A DNA stretch of 64,000 nucleotides from Polytrichum commune (taxonomy: Eukaryota; Streptophyta; Polytrichopsida; Polytrichales; Polytrichaceae). Below, piece after piece: positions 1-13,005 of this stretch. A program made the translations under genes and the position numbers. Position 1 is the first letter of the stretch. The number at the start of each line of letters is the position of its first letter. The notes beneath the pieces are model-generated. The model was not told the DNA's origin. It worked only from the letters and a program-made list of their open reading frames with translations, and searched no databases. The stretch spans positions 16,326,527 through 16,390,526 of the forward strand of contig OX485808.1 of NCBI GenBank assembly GCA_950295325.1, written 5' to 3'.

Positions 1-598
1 TCGTACATCTTCCATAAATGAAATAAGATATGCTACAATCTGCAGAAGATTTCTTCACTCAATAAGAACAATTGCAAGGACTCACAGATCCACACATCCC
101 CAAACTACTCACAAATCCCTTCATTGTTTATCTGAGATTGGAAAAAACAACATAACACATCCACCTTACTATCACTTTCTGTCATTCTCTTTGTTTCCAA
201 AAATAGAAAATCAATTTCAATGCTACAGTGAAATGGGTGTATGCAGATTAAAAAGAACCAGCATCCAGAATCAGAAAGAGACCTCTAACTCATGCTAATA
301 AGCCATAAACTCTTTACAATCCTAGATAAGACTTGCATGGTTGGACCAATATAGTAAGAGTAATTAATTCCCAAGTTAACTGGAGCAAATTGAAGAGGAA
401 ATCAACAAATTTTTGGCAAGAAGTTATCTATATAAATGAATGAAAGAAATATACTCAAGACACCAACTTCAGATGCATATAGTCAGTGAAGCAATCTGTG
501 TCCATCACTACCAATCACACATGACAATGTATTGAAATTAAAGACAAACAGTGGAAACATTTATGAAACATTCAGACTTATATTTTATTGCATCTAAC

Positions 599-3500
599 CT
601 GTTGCAGATGGGGTAATAATCCTGATATGCAGCCCTCAGCAACTGCACCCAAAGCAAGAATAGCGGCTTCCCTCTCTTCCCAAGCAGAATCCTTATTGTT
701 GGACAGCCTCACCTATTCCGAGCAAGTTTCAAAAAAAACCAACAGAACAACAAGGCCATCAAAAAACCATAGAAAATAATAAATTGCGTTATTTGTCAAA
801 ATGACTCTCAGATTATGATAAAGAAGACCTTGCGAAAGTAACTTATACCTGGAAGCAACAGCCTTCCAGGTAAACCCCTCTGACCAAAACGCCATGCCAC
901 TTTAAAAGACAAAATAGAATACATATGGTTTTATAGGAGATAATTGTCATCTTATCTGTTCTTGGTCCAGAAAACCATAAATCATAAACTTCAATGACTT
1001 GAATAGACAAACTTCATACATGTCACCTTCCTGTACACCACGTCCAAGAGAGAAAGAGCACAACAAACCTGAACAAGGGGCATGAGAACAGGAAGAATTT
1101 CGTCTCCATACACAGTTGACAAAATATCTAATCCAGCAGCACTACATTTCCGCAAATTCCAGGAATTTATGATGTCATCGTCTTCCTGTAATCATCAGAA
1201 GCCCAACCACAAGATATTTAGCAGGTAAAAAAAGCAAATATGACTAGACACTTGATATGTAGCTTGACATTACTTCACATTACTTCACATTACTACCAAG
1301 AGGCTTGACCATAAGCAGCTCTCCTACAAACTCTGAAATCAGCTGTATTGGAAAACACAGCTGGAGACAAAAGAACATATGAAGAATATTAACTTGACTT
1401 AAGTTATGGTTTTAAATGACTCTTTGAAAGACCAGCAGGTGAGAGTTGACCCCAGGGATGCAAGACAAAGTGAACATTGATAATTGGCACTCCCAGAACA
1501 GCACCTCATCGTCATCACCCCCATCAGCACCATGAATACGCGACTGATGAAACCTTGGCTTGATATCCTGATTAGCAGAACACAATTCACTGCCATAAGT
1601 CCAGACTGCCACCAGAAATCGACAAACTATGTTCCTCTATAAACACTGCTTAATAGACACAAGCAAGCTGAATAGAAAATACAGCCTAGTCATCCGTAAA
1701 ATACCTCCTCTCTATCTGGTGCATTATCATCCTCCTGCAGAGAAGCAAACAGCAATTCCAAAAGATTTAGAAGAACATCTTGGTCAATGCAAGAACTTGC
1801 CAATGAACCTGTGAAAGGTATGTAAAAACACACAGAGAAAGTTCTGATAATTGAGTCCATCCACAAACAAAATTGTTGATGTATTTGACAAATTCTGTTT
1901 TTGTTTTTTAATTGAGATAATAATAATAAAGAACTTCTTCACAAGCCAGAAACTTCTTCACAAATGCACTTGAAAACCAGAACATTGTGAATAACATATG
2001 TAACTTGAAGCAGGAGATGTCTTCATGTCTTACATCACCATCTTGCAAAGCTTCATCATCTTCAGCATAGGCCATGTTGTCCAACAAAACCTGCACAAGC
2101 CAAATCTGTACATCAGAATTCCAATGCGTAAAAGAAAAATCAAATCAGCCCACTCAAGATGTGGAAAAGTAGATAGGTAAGGCCTACACAGCATCACAAC
2201 AATCACTAATGGACTACTATCATCAAAGTTTGCTCTGTGAGTAGTTGTTGACAAACACAACTCATATACAATAGTACAGCGAAAGTGGTCTGGCAATAAT
2301 GCAGTGATAGACTGTACAATACATGAAATCCTTCACATGTACTATACTATATGTCCTCTGTGCCTAAGTACCTACTGGTAAAGACGAAGATCCAGATCAA
2401 CAACATCAGTGCAACAGACAAGGAAAAGAAAAGGAGAAGAATTGCCTGTTAAGTGAAGTACAGCACCCATAGCAAAGTGGATAAGAAACACCAGACAATA
2501 CACGTACTGGATGCAAGTGCTCATTCACAATCTTCAAGACAAAAAAATTTGAGAGAATAAAATCCAAAGTACAGCTTACATCAATAAGACGAGGTAGGAA
2601 CTCCCGCAACAAGTCTGGTGAAAGATGTGCTTCACAAAATGCAGACCTATGAAAAACCACCTCACAATTAGCTCACATGACAGCTATAAAAATAAAATCC
2701 CTCACCCAGTTTTTGTAATGACCATAAGCAGGAAGATAGTGAACAAGACAAAACGTCTCAAGGCAGTATCATAGGAGGAGGCACTTTCTAAGAAGAATTT
2801 GTACATATATTCGCCATACGTATCAGACTTGAAACTCAGTGGCCTACTGCACTAAGAATTGCTCAGAACCAGTGGCACTAACCCTAAACCCCTGATGAAA
2901 CCGACTCACTTGTGAATGGACTATTACAAAAACCAACTAATAGGAAGTATCTCAGGTCTATGAGCATACCAAAATTCGCAAGACTCCAGTGCGACATCCT
3001 TATCGGGATCTTTATTAGCTTGCAGCATATACTCAATCACATTTCTCATATGTGGCTGCACCAACACTCCAAATCATTATCCACACACGAGGTGATTCAA
3101 TAAATTGCAGCCCTTGAAATGAAGGCATAATAATGAGTTCATCGAATTCAGAAGTCGCCTAAGAAGAACACACTCAAATTCTATGATTATCTCTACTTCC
3201 TTAGTGACATGTCAAGTATAAGCTACTGCACATGTGATAGTTTCTGTTGTATATAATGCAAAATAAGAATAATTAATACATACCTGCAGGGCACTAGCCT
3301 GCACTTCTAGCAGTTGCACCAGAGCAGCACAGACCTGTCATTTCCAAAGGCAAGAAAAATTAGCTACAACAAGACCATCTTCCAGAAAAAACATATAGTT
3401 CTTCAGTGAAATAGAGTGAAAATAAAGTCATGAATTTGACATGCTCACAAATGACATGGCACCCTCCATCAAAATTCAAGTTGCACATACATTGGAGCAA

Positions 3501-6124
3501 CTGAGCTTCAAATGGAAGCTTCATCAACTCTAGACACATACCAATTTCCGAACTTCTGGTGAGTTGTCATTGGCTAAAATGAACAAGCCTTGCAAGTATG
3601 AGCCCATGTTGATGAATAATGCCTGAACACAAAGAAGAACACTTGAAATGATTGTTGCACAGGGATGCCCCACAATTTCCACAGGCATCATCAAGAACAT
3701 AGAACCCCTGTCAACAGAATAAAGTCAAGAAATTGCCTCCCCGGCTGGTGTACACATAGAACAAGAGATAGAGGCCGAGCACAAGATCATGCCTACAAGC
3801 TAAAGTTCACACTAGAAACCAACACCAAGATTCCTTGACACTCATTCACAAGAGTGCAGAATAAATACTTACATTTGGTAAGAGGACAATAAATTGATTG
3901 ACGGTACCCAATGCCAGTCTTCGTAATACAGCATGTTCCGAAGTGAAGAACTGTAACATAATAGGGATAGGTCAGGGATTGATGAGTCGTAGCCAGCTGA
4001 TATTACAGCACAAACATCCATTTTAATTTCTAGGTGTAAAGCATTGTAGTTTTGAAACTACGAGGAAGTGCTCTTAATATTTTAAAGTACCTGAAGCAAC
4101 CTAGGAAGGAAAACATTGATAGGACGATCTGGAAAACCCTGTACATCCAAGTCCAGTATATCTGGAAAATCCTCTGAAATCTGCAATTTTGGTGCATCTG
4201 ATGTCAATACATACAGTTGATTTGAAATAGCGGTACATATCAGTTAAGTATATCTATAATGAGAAACCACGTTTCAACACATGCTTTTTGAGAACATCAG
4301 CATGCTTTTTTATGCAGGTGTAGCCTAAGTCGCCAGAGCTCTATATTTAAGACCTGAACACTGTGCTGGTTACTACCACATAGAATTTACTAATATATTA
4401 CTCAACATCCAACAGCTTTCTCAGCTTCAAAGAAATACTTGACTGAACCCACAATACTTCAGCACACGAGTGCTTCTCAACAAGTAAAAGAAAACATGTT
4501 GATGCTTTCAATATACAGATAAACCCTGATCAGCACCTCCACATTTTACTTCGCATAAGTTCCAGGGTGAAATATCTAAAAGGGTATAATGGCCTGAACT
4601 TGAAAGGAACCAAATATTTGGAAATAAAGCTTCAAGTTTTCTACCATGTGCAAATTGAAAATGAAAGAGAAAAACTAAACCTTGTAGAGAGCACCCAGCG
4701 CACCCTCCATGTGGTTGTAGTCATTGCTGTCTAGGCATTGAACTAGGGCCTGAAATATTTCTGGCCAACCCTGAAAACCACCGTGTTGCACCACCACGCT
4801 CACTATAGTACCAACAGTGGTTCGCACACCAAAATCCGAGGACCCCAGGCATGGTAGCACTTCTCCCTTAATGTACTGTAGATGTGGGGGTTGGATCGAT
4901 TGGTAATTCACTTTCAAGTTATTCTTCAACAGCAACCCTGCAGCTTGTCGGATATGAGTTGCATCTCCCTGCAGGCGAATTATCATCAACATTGCCCCAC
5001 TACGAGCTCTTAACACAATGCCCACATTGATAAACCACAAAATCAGACCACCGACACAGGTTGTAAGTGTCTCTTAACAGTACGACCTAATTGAATCTTG
5101 TCATTCTAGGACATGAGCTCTACCGGACAGGACATCTCACCCTACGTATTGTCAATCTCGCAGACTTGTGAGAAAGTCAACCAACAGGCATAGTGCTCAC
5201 TGCTATCGGGTAACATGGCTGTCTCAACATTTGACCAGGTCTCAACAAACCAATGAAGCCAGATGATTTGATCGTACACAAAAGTATTACCAACCTCCAA
5301 TCTCAGAATCGATATACAATAATGACCCTCTAAAAGTCAGTCGCACCCTAGGGTGCCTATAAAAGTACGAAAGGTTCCCCTTGGAGACTCCGTTAATAAT
5401 TCTGCCGTCTTCACCCACGTCTATCAAATATTGCCCAAGTCTTATAGAATTATCTGCTTCAAAGGATATACTTAACCGAGAACCACGAACCAGATAATAA
5501 AATGTAGGAGGTCCAAATTGGACAGTTGTGCAGGTAAGAATCAGCACTCGGGTAAAACTGATTGATTCTGGAATAATATGGATTGATATATAAATGATAA
5601 CCTTCGAAGTGGAGAAACCCAAGGTAGATTACGACGATTTGCTGAATACAAAGGCCCGAATACAATTTGGAAGGAAAACAAACATCATTGTGCCACTTGA
5701 TGAAATATTCAACCCCGATTGATTCTGATGACACCGAACTATCACCGAACCTCGTCACATCACAATTTCTAATAAGTTCAATCAAGCACCAAGTCGCCCC
5801 TTTCCAATTCCAGTGCAACATTCGATATCATCCACATTCCAAGAGGAGAACTCGATTCCAATTGACATCAGCATGATGATCGTCATCGTGGTCCGGGTTA
5901 CGACGAAGTTGATGGATGGATGGATGAGAAATAAGATTTAGTCGCACCTCAGCGCGGCACAATATGAAGGCGAGGTAATTGTTGAAGTCCGGCAGCTGGC
6001 TGCATCGCTGATGCTGCTGCCATATACGAGACTGATCCACGGTCGGCAACCGGTATTGCTCTAGCAAGTCGCATATTTCCTTCAACCCTTCCTCCTGTGG
6101 CTGCCATCCCGCTGCTGTCGCCAT
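599..6124 (-). CDS. TRN1: Transportin-1 (karyopherin beta-2), N-terminal half, 13 exons, runs off left edge
   Basis: Nuclear import receptor that carries PY-NLS cargoes (such as RNA-binding proteins) through the nuclear pore and releases them on RanGTP. Exons traced on the minus strand with GT-AG borders and unbroken phase: 6124-5948, 4968-4681, 4180-4091, 3950-3873, 3622-3542, 3334-3284, 3055-2970, 2646-2580, 2090-2034, 1734-1705, 1567-1505, 1185-1069, 712-599 (433 codons; plant TRN1 is about 890). Recognised by colinear HEAT-repeat landmarks: [17 protein letters not shown] near residue 7, [61 protein letters not shown], the acidic H8-loop stretch [11 protein letters not shown]...DDDE, and [15 protein letters not shown]. 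The start at 6124 is chosen because family similarity begins there, although the frame is open upstream to a Met at 6283. Intron 1 is long (about 980 nt). No further exon was found in 1-598, so the next intron is at least that long. No disabling change was seen. Confidence 0.95.
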
Positions 6125-6460
6125 ACCTTCCTCTAACTCTACCTCTAACCCTACCCCAAACCCTAACACAAGACCAAACTCCCAATTCCTGACCACCTCG
6201 GACTCTAAATACTTCAAAATCCTTCCAGGCCGCTTGTCGATATTGTCCTTTACACCCTGGCCACACAGCCTACTCGAATCCAAAGACCCACAGCCAAATC
6301 CTGCTGCTGCTTCAATCCATCTCGCTCACTTTCGCCATCACCTCCCCGTTCAAACTCCTTTTGCTTCGCCGATCCCGCACCAAATCGTGTCAGATCGGTG
6401 CCCAGGGAACCCTATCGACTCCAGCAATCCGTAGGTATCAAAATACCGCGTCGGGAGGCG
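6125..6460 (-). promoter_or_regulatory. Transportin-1 leader and proximal promoter with telo-box
   Basis: Upstream of the transportin start the sequence contains AAACCCTAA at 6158-6166 (plus strand), preceded by related CTAACCCTA steps at 6145-6155. Interstitial telo-boxes of this form are known near transcription starts of plant housekeeping genes. No transcription start or TATA box can be fixed from sequence alone. Confidence 0.5.
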
Positions 6461-6860
6461 TGCGATGATGAGAACGCGGCGTCCGATGAGGCGCTAGGGC
6501 TTCAAGGAGCTCGGAGCTTTGAGCTTCCGCTGGCTCTGCTATGCATTCCCCTCTTCGTCTCTCTGCTTCCAGGCCCAACTAGTCCCCAGCGGTCGGTGAC
6601 AAAGAGATCCCCGACCGGAGGGCGGAGGATGCCTTATATCGTCAGCTGCTCCGGTCGGCTGGTGTGGTGGCATCCTTCCTGTGGACGGCGTTCCGTAGAC
6701 TTTGGCCCACTGACTGTTTTGCTCAGCAGGGGCCTAGGGCTGGTCGGTAGCCGGATCCTGTTGTGACCGGTGGTCGGCGTCTGATGGGTGAAGTTTGCCC
6801 AACTCTCTGATTCTTGAGGGGAGTCTGCATTTCCAACACTTGGCCACTCTCACACTGAGG
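6461..6860. other. GC-richer intergenic stretch upstream of transportin-1, no gene
   Basis: A short open frame at 6398-6766 (plus) has no recognisable domain, is arginine, leucine and proline rich and lies in locally GC-rich DNA. I read it as chance coding potential in the upstream region of the transportin gene. Confidence 0.4.
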
Positions 6861-6867
6861 TTATTGA

Positions 6868-7017
6868 GAGGCTCCATGGATGCCAAGTCGAACTTTTGCT
6901 ATACCCATACCATCCCCATACCATACCATACCATAAAAGAGTCCCCATACAATTTAATACTTGGCTTAATTTTGTCCACCAAACAACTCAGGCAACTCAA
7001 AAACCATCATGGTAAAT
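6868..7017. repeat. Diverged direct repeat, copy 1
   Basis: Shares ordered blocks with 8,110-8,262: GGATGCCAAGTCGAACTT, CCCATACCATCC, a step to TTTGTCCACCAA, then GCAACTCAAAAACCATCAT. This copy also carries a short run of CCATA units. Family unknown. Confidence 0.55.
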
Positions 7018-7261
7018 GGGTTTATTTATGTATCTACATAGGGTAATTGTATTTCTCAGTGCACTTTTAAGCACGTAGGCAAAATTACTATTGAGTAGTA
7101 TATTATATTTGGTTTTGTTAGGTCTTGTTGGTGATTGAACGAGAAATTCAACACGTTTAGCATTTAGTTTATGGATGCTTTATATACGCTTTGCGTAGAG
7201 TGTTGAGGTGTGTCCAAAACCAGCCCTAAGTTTTTATGTTGAAGCCAAATTCATTGCAAAC

Positions 7262-7400
7262 TATATATATATATATATATATAGGAATTATTTTGGGGTA
7301 ATGTTCACAATTAAGTGTAGTTATCATCTGGGTTCCGTGAATGCTCACTCCAACAATAATCAACCTTACAATACCCTCATAAGTTCCCCCCCCCCCCCCC
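7262..7400. repeat. Simple repeats: (TA)n at 7262-7283 and poly-C at 7386-7400
   Basis: An uninterrupted TA dinucleotide run of about 22 bp and, about 100 bp later, a run of about 15 C. Both are read directly from the sequence. Confidence 0.9.
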
Positions 7401-8109
7401 TCACAAATTGAACAATACTCATCGTGAGTACTATTCACAATGAGATGGAAACCAATAACTAGACCTATCCCCTAAGATTTGTAATCGATCATAACAGTTT
7501 ATATAGATAAATAGATAGATAAATGACGTTGCCAGTTGCCAACCACCTTGTCACATGGGACCAACACCAACAGGTTTGGTTGGACTAACATCGCCATTCA
7601 CATTCTACCCATTAATACCTATAAATTATGAATAATCAAATCATGATTCTCGGGCCCTAGAGTAGGGTTCCCCTTATGGGAAAAGGACCAGGCTCCACAG
7701 CTTGAGTAATGTTATGTGAGAGGTAAAGAGGTGCAAATATAAGGAGTGTCAAGGGCAACTAGTTGAGGTGGTTAAAATAGATAAAATAGTGTTGGTGCTC
7801 GACAACACAACGGGTAGGGAAAAGCTAGCGCAACAGGTAGGTCCACCTGACAACAATTCAAACATTGCGGCTACGATATTCAACCCAAATATGACAGGAA
7901 ATGAAGACCATCCACAAATAAGGATTGAATAATTGTATACATATTCATGGACCCACAAATCAATAGATAGTTGTTAAGCAATGTTACGTCATGATGCGTG
8001 ATAACCTTGCATTGACCGAGTTTTTACCTTTTTTTTAATGCTTATCCCTCTCAGATGTCAAGGTGTGACCAACCCATCAATTACCATAATCAAATTACGT
8101 GTATAAGCC

Positions 8110-8262
8110 GCATGGAGGCCAAGTCGAACTTACAATTCCCATACCATCCTAACGTACATACGTCCTTGGAGATTTCAATAAGTTGATTCATTTGGTCCAC
8201 CAACTCCAATTCATGCAACTCAAAACCCATCATCATCATCGTGATAACCAAGCTTCGAGCAT
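8110..8262. repeat. Diverged direct repeat, copy 2
   Basis: Second copy of the module at 6,868-7,017, in the same orientation about 1.24 kb away. Shared blocks are GGCCAAGTCGAACTT, CCCATACCATCC, TTTGGTCCACCAACT and CAACTCAAAACCCATCATC. Confidence 0.55.
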
Positions 8263-9970
8263 TGGCTTGGAACCCAATTTAAGTGAGCCCCTTTCCAATG
8301 TCACGTGACAGTGCCATGAGTGTGAGGGAACCATCAAACATGTACTTGTTCTTAAACTTACTAACATAATTTAAGTTACAAGGGTTTTTAAAAAACTCTG
8401 AATAAATTTCGTCCATACAACTTCCTCATGCAAATCAAAGTCCATCGATGTTACCTTTTGCTCATCTTAAGGTAGACATCCATTCATTGGTTACTCTTCT
8501 TATTAAAGCACCTATCATTTGAGTGGTATGTGGTTTGGTGCGGTTTCAAGAATGGACATTAAAAGATATATGTGCAAAAGACATTGGACTGCGTGCTCAA
8601 GATATTATGATCATTATAGATTTAATAATAAACATAAATGAGGGAGCATGGATGATACATGGCATGGGGTATGTAAAATTGCAAGTTGGGTAAGGCTAGT
8701 GTGGCTTTGGATGTATATATATAAAAGTGTTTATTCACCACCATGCCTGGGGTACTAACTTTGCCCAGTTGCCCTAGAGTGTGGGTTGCCACGTCCCTTG
8801 TAGGCCGTGCCTACATTTATATTGTATTTCCACCCCACCCCCCCCCCCAAATGGAAATGGGTGCAGTGGTAAGCGGTTACTTGGTGTTATGTATTTACAC
8901 CGACATGAATATGAGCCCATTTGCCCTATAATACATGTGAGGAAATAGAAATATCACATCCAAAGTGGCAACCTTATGTCAAAGATAAGTGCACGGTGTC
9001 TTTGAAGTTGTCATGTAAGGCAAGTGGCTTTGTTGTGGGCCTTTCCAACTTCACATATCAAATCGATTGTTGGATTAAACCAGAAATTGCCTCATCAAGC
9101 TCGCAATTGTGAATCACACATGTTGCCATTTCAAGCTTCATAATCGGAGTTGCGATGCAAAAGTTACACTAGATCAACATGAAAATCAATACATTTATTC
9201 TCAATTGGTCACATATACCCTCTTAGTTTTGTTATTTATCGAGGCTAGAAAGGTGTCTATCTTTTGAGCATGTAGTCCAATCTCAACACAATAAGTGACA
9301 TCTTGGGTGTTCTTAAGCCTAGTCATATACCAATCAAACACATGTGTTTGGTTGAGAAGAGCGGCCACATAAAGCCCACATACCTTAACCCTCAACTTCC
9401 CAAGCATGTGAAAGGGTTGTTTTTGAGTGCATTTCACTCAATGGTTTGCGGAATTTTCATGGACAAGTTTTGAGGTTAAAATAGTCTTCATCCATAGGAT
9501 CTTGAAACATGGGAGATGAGCTATAACAAGGGGAAAATGGGCACAAATAAACCTTGGATTTCTAGATTATAACAATTGAAGGAAGTGATGCATGAGAAAA
9601 TGCCATGTTTTCTCCCTGAAAAAATTTCTTTGAACAATGAGCAAAAGGCTTGTGTGATTTACTAGATGGGAACAACTCAATAGTTGAGCACCTCCCACAA
9701 ATTCTCATGCAAAAATGTGCAAATCACAATAGGCAAGCCACCTTGCATCTAGAGTATTGAATTGTCGCAAGTTTCTTACCACATACATGCAAATCATTCT
9801 TTGAAAATTCAAGAGTGTCCAATGTTAACTACGTGATTGATGTGAACACAACAACCATCTCTACGTGAACATCAAAAAATAAATTGTTTTTATCAAAATA
9901 AACATCTTTGATGTTCATGCAAACCTTGCATTGAAGTGACAACTATTGATTGGAATCAACATCCTCACCA
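8263..9970. other. Intergenic, no gene seen
   Basis: Short overlapping open frames only. A C-rich run lies at about 8826-8848. A segment at about 8,960-9,180 resembles 49,840-49,985 near the isomerase gene (shared blocks: CTCATCAAG, CATTTCAAG, ATCGGAGTTG, GATGCAAAA), so it is part of a dispersed repeat of unknown type. Confidence 0.5.
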
Positions 9971-9973
9971 ATG

Positions 9974-10197
9974 GTCGGGGAGAACCGGCAATTAGTTACA
10001 AATGAACTGGTTGAGATTGAGAAATAACCAGTTGAAGTTCGAGACTGCAGGAAAATTACCGATAATTTTAGAATAATTTATAGAATGTACCCAATTTAAT
10101 AAAGGAAAGCCGGAGGATGTCAACATGTAACCGGTTGGACTTGCAAACACTAGGATCTCGACCGATTATGCCCAAAAATCTCCCCGATCACTAATCC
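9974..10197. mobile_element. Candidate small hAT-type MITE
   Basis: About 224 bp bounded by inverted TCGGGGAGA (left) and TCTCCCCGA (right). The flanks read TCACCAAT on the left and TCACTAAT on the right, an 8-bp near-match, which is the target-duplication length of hAT elements. There is no coding capacity. The inverted repeat is short, so this stays tentative. Confidence 0.35.
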
Positions 10198-10694
10198 TCG
10201 CATGAGCTCCCAAGACAACAAAAACATGACCACTTCCCACTTTGACATATTTTTACACATTCTAATCATCTACAAATTGCATGGCTCATGTCTCTATGTG
10301 TAGATATCCATGTTGGCTTGATGTTTATAGCTATTTTGGATTTGGACAAATGAGTTAGGTGGGGTTAGTGTAGAGAAGAATTCATTCATCAACCATAAAT
10401 TGGTTGCTTGGGAAGTTAGGGGTTAACTAAGAAACAAGGATCTCATTTCTTTTTCTCCTCTCAACTTTCGATGTGAAGATTGCGCAATGCGTGGCTAAGG
10501 TATGTGGGCCTTATGTGGCGACCCCCTCTAAATGCATAAAGGACTAAATGATCAAGACATGGTCTCTTTCTAGTATATTTGGTAGCACCTCACTCCTTCG
10601 GGGGTCGATTGGACACTTGTATTTAAGTGGTATATGGTAAGGCTTGTAGTTCATATTAAAGACTACGAAGACACATGTTGGTACGATGAGATTG

Positions 10695-10975
10695 GAGTAC
10701 ATTGCAACCTCCCTAATATCATGCATGTGGCAACCAAAGTACATGTGATATTAAGGAGGTCTACAATGTTAACATGTATGCATGATAATAGAGAATTGGA
10801 GTAGCATGTGATATTATGGAATAACACAAAGTCAACATTGCAATAATGACAATGATAACAATGATGACAACGTGATACATGCGAGCGTCCATTTGAATTC
10901 TTTGGTGGATTATTTTAATGTCAAAACCCATGATATATGAGAAGGCATATGTGACAACAAGAGGGAGATGTGGTA
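10695..10975. repeat. Dispersed repeat with hairpin, copy 1
   Basis: Contains an inverted repeat: ACCTCCCTAATATCATG, a spacer of about 20 nt, then CATGTGATATTAAGGAGGT. The whole module recurs at 19,995-20,254 in the same order, including TGACATTAT/TGATATTATGGAATAA, AAGTCAAC and CCCATGATATATG. There is no coding capacity, so it is probably a decayed non-autonomous element. Confidence 0.6.
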
Positions 10976-11289
10976 AATTGAGGGCCAAGGTTACCTCTTG
11001 TAGCAAAGAGTTGCCCAATCATGTTAGCCGCATAGTGCCACATTTGAGCCAACTTTCAACTAAAGAATTTGTGCTCCACCAACTCCACAATTGACGAGCC
11101 ATAATGGGGGCAATTATTATCAATATATGCCAAGCGTTGTCTACGCCATTCGTTCATTACCAATGCCTTATGAACGATGAACCAAAGAAAGGTTGTGCCC
11201 TTCTACACCTTGTGCTTATACCAAATGATCCTCCAATTCAAAGAGGTGGAGGGAGGAATTTTGTTTCGCCATTTGTTGGAGATTAGTTT

Positions 11290-13005
11290 TTAAGACTTTT
11301 GAGTAGTAATCCGCTTCCTCCCAATGTTGGCTAAATATACCATGAAATGAGTAATCTCAAGCCACCGCCACCTCGTTAGGTCAATGAAAAGTTTCTCCAA
11401 TTTTCCAATAAATAAATTGAATTGGGATTGAGCACTGCCCCGTGAAAGCATGTCCACCCTAACTCGTGACATCCAGCTTGAGAATGTCATGGGGATCTCT
11501 GCATCCTTAGCATACAATTTAACTTCAATAAGGGTATAGGATCGTGACTGAACAATGGAATTAAGGAATATACCCATAAATGTAGCACTAAATTGGATTG
11601 ACCCAAAACTAAATTCCTTAAAAGAACTTGCACTAACCACCCTTTCCAACAACTTTGTCCTCTTGGTTTATGAAGAAACCAACCATTCCTATGAAGTGGG
11701 ATGTGCTCCTTGTTGGCTAATCATTCTATCTCGGAACAAACTATAGTGTTCTAATAGTGGGATCCAAAAATTGTAATAAACATTTGCAAGGTAGAATTTG
11801 GTATGCACTTCTTCCAAATCTAAAATATATATTCCTCCATGAATCCCAAATATCCCAAAAGTATCTCAAACCTTTATTAAGAAATACAAAGCCACTATCC
11901 ATGACAATGCCAAAGAATAAACCTTGGTATTTAGTATGCCACTAGAGGTTAAGTTGTAAAATAGCCTCCAAGCAAGACGAAGAAAGAAAAATCATAGTGT
12001 GTGCCATCACCTTCCATGACTGAGCAATATGATGTCACATTTTTTTACCCGCCTTTGATAGAGAAGTTAGGAGAGAGCAACCATGGAGAGGAAGGGCCTC
12101 ATGAACCATGATAAAAAAAAGGTTGGAGTTGCTTGATGCAGTACCTCAATGTGATTTGTAGATTCGATTAGTTATGTATAAGTGCTTGAATGATCCACTT
12201 ACTCACAAGTGCTTGCATCGTGTCCTCCGGGGAAGTTGAGCTTGGACCTCCGTCTTACTTAGGCATCACATAGTCATCCCAACTCACATGCGCTCTTGCA
12301 GCGTTCTCACACCCCGACTAGAGGTGATTACGCAACAAAGATATGATTTTCCTCAAGACTTTCTTTGAACTGGCCCAAACCCTAATGAAATACCAAACGA
12401 TGACATCACTGCTTGATTCACAACGAGGGTTTGCTAGCAAACAACATGTGTGTGGAGCTCCAATACTTGAGTTTGGCCTTGATCCCATCCATAAGAAATT
12501 GGTCAACATCTTGTAGCTCAAGATTCAGCCTGAAAGGGGTGCCAAAAAGCTTGGACAAATCACCGGTGGCTGCCCATTTTCATTGATATTTCTCCACCCA
12601 ACCCGGTTGAGTAACACAACCACGCCAATACGCCACACTTTTGTGCCAATTATTCTCTAGGCCAGGGGCAAGCTCAATATTCCAAAGAATCCCCACATAT
12701 TATCCATGCTAGCCTTTTCCGTTCTCACAATAAATGAAATATCATCAACATATTGGCTAATTATTTGTTGGGAAGACATTGAGGAAGGTAGATGCCTTTA
12801 ATAAGACCAGTCCTTACCACAATTTTGACTACAAAATTCAATGCTTCCGCAACTTTAATAAAAAGGTAAGGAGCTAGTGGGCAACCCTGACAGACTCCTC
12901 TATATAATCTAAAAAGTTATGTCACTTGACCGTTAATATTGACATAGACCAATGCATCATATTCTTTAGACTTCAACAATTGGGACATGAATTGCTCATT
13001 TTCTT
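11290..13005 (-). pseudogene. Decayed LINE (non-LTR) retrotransposon, reverse transcriptase region
   Basis: On the minus strand, frames with several stops and shifts give the order of a plant LINE ORF2. The RT motif RGVCQGCPLAPYLF lies at about 12,903-12,860, with VAEALN and GLIKGIYLP following. The polymerase box Q-Y-V-D-D with SFIVRT lies at about 12,760-12,735. Then come C-terminal landmarks at about 12,520-12,200, where an IVWYFIRVW segment is followed by ISLLRNHL and a V-S-W-D-D block, and an open frame at 11,652-11,290. At least one frameshift separates the QGCPLA and YVDD boxes and there are in-frame stops, so it is not functional. The 5' end (ORF1 and endonuclease) was not found. LINE-class assignment is firm; the clade is not determined. 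Confidence 0.75.

Noticed and set aside
5287-5821. Minus-strand frames of 111 and 120 codons between transportin exons 1 and 2
   Set aside because: They overlap each other in different frames, lie within intron 1 and show no similarity to transportin or any family I know.
6125-6283. Upstream in-frame extension of transportin to a Met at 6,283
   Set aside because: Family similarity begins at MATAAGWQP (6,124); the extension is low-complexity and contains the telo-box, so it is read as leader.
6398-6766. 122-codon plus-strand frame upstream of transportin
   Set aside because: GC-rich chance frame with no domain, no splice structure and an arginine/proline-rich composition.
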